From assembly GCF_000425025.1 (NCBI RefSeq), contig NZ_AUKZ01000004.1, positions 62,001-126,000 on the forward strand: a DNA stretch of 64,000 bases, given 5' to 3'. Within the stretch, counting starts at the first letter, position 1, and the number at the start of each line of letters is the position of its first letter. The stretch is from Streptococcus castoreus DSM 17536 (lineage in GTDB: Bacteria; Bacillota; Bacilli; Lactobacillales; Streptococcaceae). The translations under genes and the position numbers were made by a program. This document shows, one piece after another, positions 63,022-64,000 of the stretch. The notes under the pieces were generated by a model that was not told the DNA's origin, did not search any database, and worked only from the letters and a program-made list of their open reading frames with translations.

Positions 63022-63708
63022 TTACTGTTGCTCTTTAAAACTAATCATCAGATAAGTCAAGGTCAATAGTAGCAAACTAGCTAACCAACCATACAGTAGC
63101 GTAGCAGTAACTGCCCATAGCCCAATAACGGCAAAAAGACAGAAAGCCAGCAGCCAATTTAACCAACCTGAATAGCGACAAGCCTTGACCAAAGCATAGC
63201 CCAAAACAAGTAGCAGCACACTGATCGGTGTGCGTGTTCCTAAAAAGACTAGCAGACCAAAGTAAAAGATACTATCAACCACTGTGATCAGACTAATTAC
63301 CAGTAAACTAGTCATTGGTCTATCTTTTTTAAAGGCCAACCAAGTTAGCTTTTTAAAGAGCAAACGACTATCCTTTTGGAGCACAAAATCAAAGAGAAGG
63401 ACCAAAACCAAGAGTGTCATTTCAATCAATGCTAACAGGTATAAGACCATATAGCACAAGAGCTGCCATTGCCAGCTTAAGTGTCCCAAGAAAGACAGCA
63501 ACTCCTCTAGAGTAAACTCAGCGGAATGCCATAGCAAGACTAAAGCAACAACCCCAAACTGAATCACACTCAACAAAACATCTAGCCAATCTTGGTAGGA
63601 CAAGGCCCTTATCCATTTAAAGTGCCATCTCACTAAACGACGTCTCCGATGACTAGTCAACCAAAGAGTGATAAGACTTAAAATTGTTAGCAAGGCTGCT
63701 ATCATCAT
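63022..63708 (-). CDS. sagF: SagF, membrane protein of the streptolysin S operon
   Basis: 228 residues with about six hydrophobic helices and no recognisable catalytic motif; N-terminal basic patch SHRRRRLVRWHFKW after the first helix. Assigned by position between sagE and sagG and by length. Its exact function is unknown in all species. The first ATG shares one base with the sagE stop (TAATG); a second ATG follows at once. Confidence 0.85.
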   Translation of the reverse strand: MMIAALLTILSLITLWLTSHRRRRLVRWHFKWIRALSYQDWLDVLLSVIQFGVVALVLLWHSAEFTLEELLSFLGHLSWQWQLLCYMVLYLLALIEMTLLVLVLLFDFVLQKDSRLLFKKLTWLAFKKDRPMTSLLVISLITVVDSIFYFGLLVFLGTRTPISVLLLVLGYALVKACRYSGWLNWLLAFCLFAVIGLWAVTATLLYGWLASLLLLTLTYLMISFKEQQ

Positions 63709-64000
63709 TAATCCACCACCTTCTTATGTCTTGCTTGAAGATGACCAAGGCACTCCACCAACAAATTACTCGTAACATGAATGAGCATAACCAACCAGAG
63801 ACTTCCCGTAAGATGATAAAGACTACCATAAATAAGCCCCGTTACCAGTTTGGCATAGAAAATAGACTTCCCCATCAATAAATGGTTTAAGGCATAACAA
63901 CAACTTGTGGCGGCTAATACCACGATTAAAGGCAACTGCCATTGGACAAATAAGACATGAAACCATAAAAAACGATAAGTAATTTCTTCACAAACAGCTA
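63708..64000 (-). CDS. sagE: SagE, CPBP-family membrane protease, N-terminus outside window
   Basis: The C-terminal 96 residues are present; the frame runs through the window edge, so internal start codons such as TTG at 63935 are not the true start. The CPBP (Abi/CAAX) motifs are visible: EEITYR (EExxxR), YALNH (FxxxH with Tyr) and HVTSN. SagE is proposed to cleave the SagA leader and to give self-immunity. The remaining sagA-D genes must lie beyond 64000. Confidence 0.9.
   Translation of the reverse strand, partial: AVCEEITYRFLWFHVLFVQWQLPLIVVLAATSCCYALNHLLMGKSIFYAKLVTGLIYGSLYHLTGSLWLVMLIHVTSNLLVECLGHLQARHKKVVD

Noticed and set aside
63684..63881. 65-codon plus-strand frame at the sagE/sagF junction
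   Set aside because: Antisense to sagE, whose CPBP motifs are clear; no start signals.

Overview
This window is a low-GC Gram-positive chromosome segment from a beta-haemolytic (pyogenic-group) Streptococcus. The evidence is gene content and order: a complete group-carbohydrate (rhamnan) cluster of the gac type, the dnaG-rpoD block, the 3' half of a streptolysin S (sag) operon next to a surface nuclease of the SpnA family, a Phe T-box on pheS and a preQ1-II riboswitch on queT. A glgBCDA glycogen operon between pulA and the ATP synthase operon, and an extra glycosyltransferase inside the gac cluster, argue against S. pyogenes itself. A relative such as a S. dysgalactiae / S. canis / S. equi-type organism fits better; the species cannot be fixed by eye. 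Almost every gene lies on the minus strand. The exceptions are mscL and a dead IS3-type element.

Layout. 1-1.75 kb: ebsA (running off the window) behind pepT. 1.83-15.8 kb: gacB to gacL, tightly overlapping, with one additional glycosyltransferase gene between gacH and gacI. 16.2-17.5 kb: gacA (rmlD) and a DUF59 Fe-S assembly factor, with gacA separated from gacB by its own terminator. 17.8-20.7 kb: rpoD and dnaG. 20.8-23.7 kb: mscL, rpsU, an amino-acid-binding lipoprotein and a PLP aminotransferase. 23.9-30.7 kb: rexA/rexB. 31-35 kb: pheT and pheS with T-box leader. 35.3-37.1 kb: epuA, murA, a DUF1146 protein. 37.4-43.8 kb: atpEBFHAGDC. 44-49.8 kb: glgBCDA. 49.9-55.2 kb: pulA, a lipid/diacylglycerol kinase, ligA. 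55.3-55.9 kb: queT with riboswitch. 55.95-56.6 kb: decayed IS3-family transposase. 56.6-59.5 kb: spnA-type nuclease. 59.8-64 kb: sagI, sagH, sagG, sagF and the end of sagE.

How the genes work together. gacA completes dTDP-rhamnose. GacB, C, F and G build the rhamnan on a lipid carrier and GacD/E export it. GacI/J make a lipid-linked side-chain sugar, GacK flips it, GacL attaches it and GacH adds glycerol phosphate. The extra glycosyltransferase is the most strain-defining gene and probably alters the side chain. glgBCDA plus pulA form a glycogen synthesis and debranching set, kept in separate transcription units by a hairpin on the pulA stop codon. sagE-I are the maturation/immunity and export end of the streptolysin S pathway. 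The neighbouring nuclease ends in a sorting signal with an atypical LPKVG motif.

I found no CRISPR array, prophage, tRNA/rRNA gene or clearly new defence system. The less ordinary items are the extra side-chain glycosyltransferase, the atypical sorting motif, a possible small RNA between gacA and gacB, a coding fossil upstream of the pheS leader, and the IS remnant beside the riboswitch promoter.
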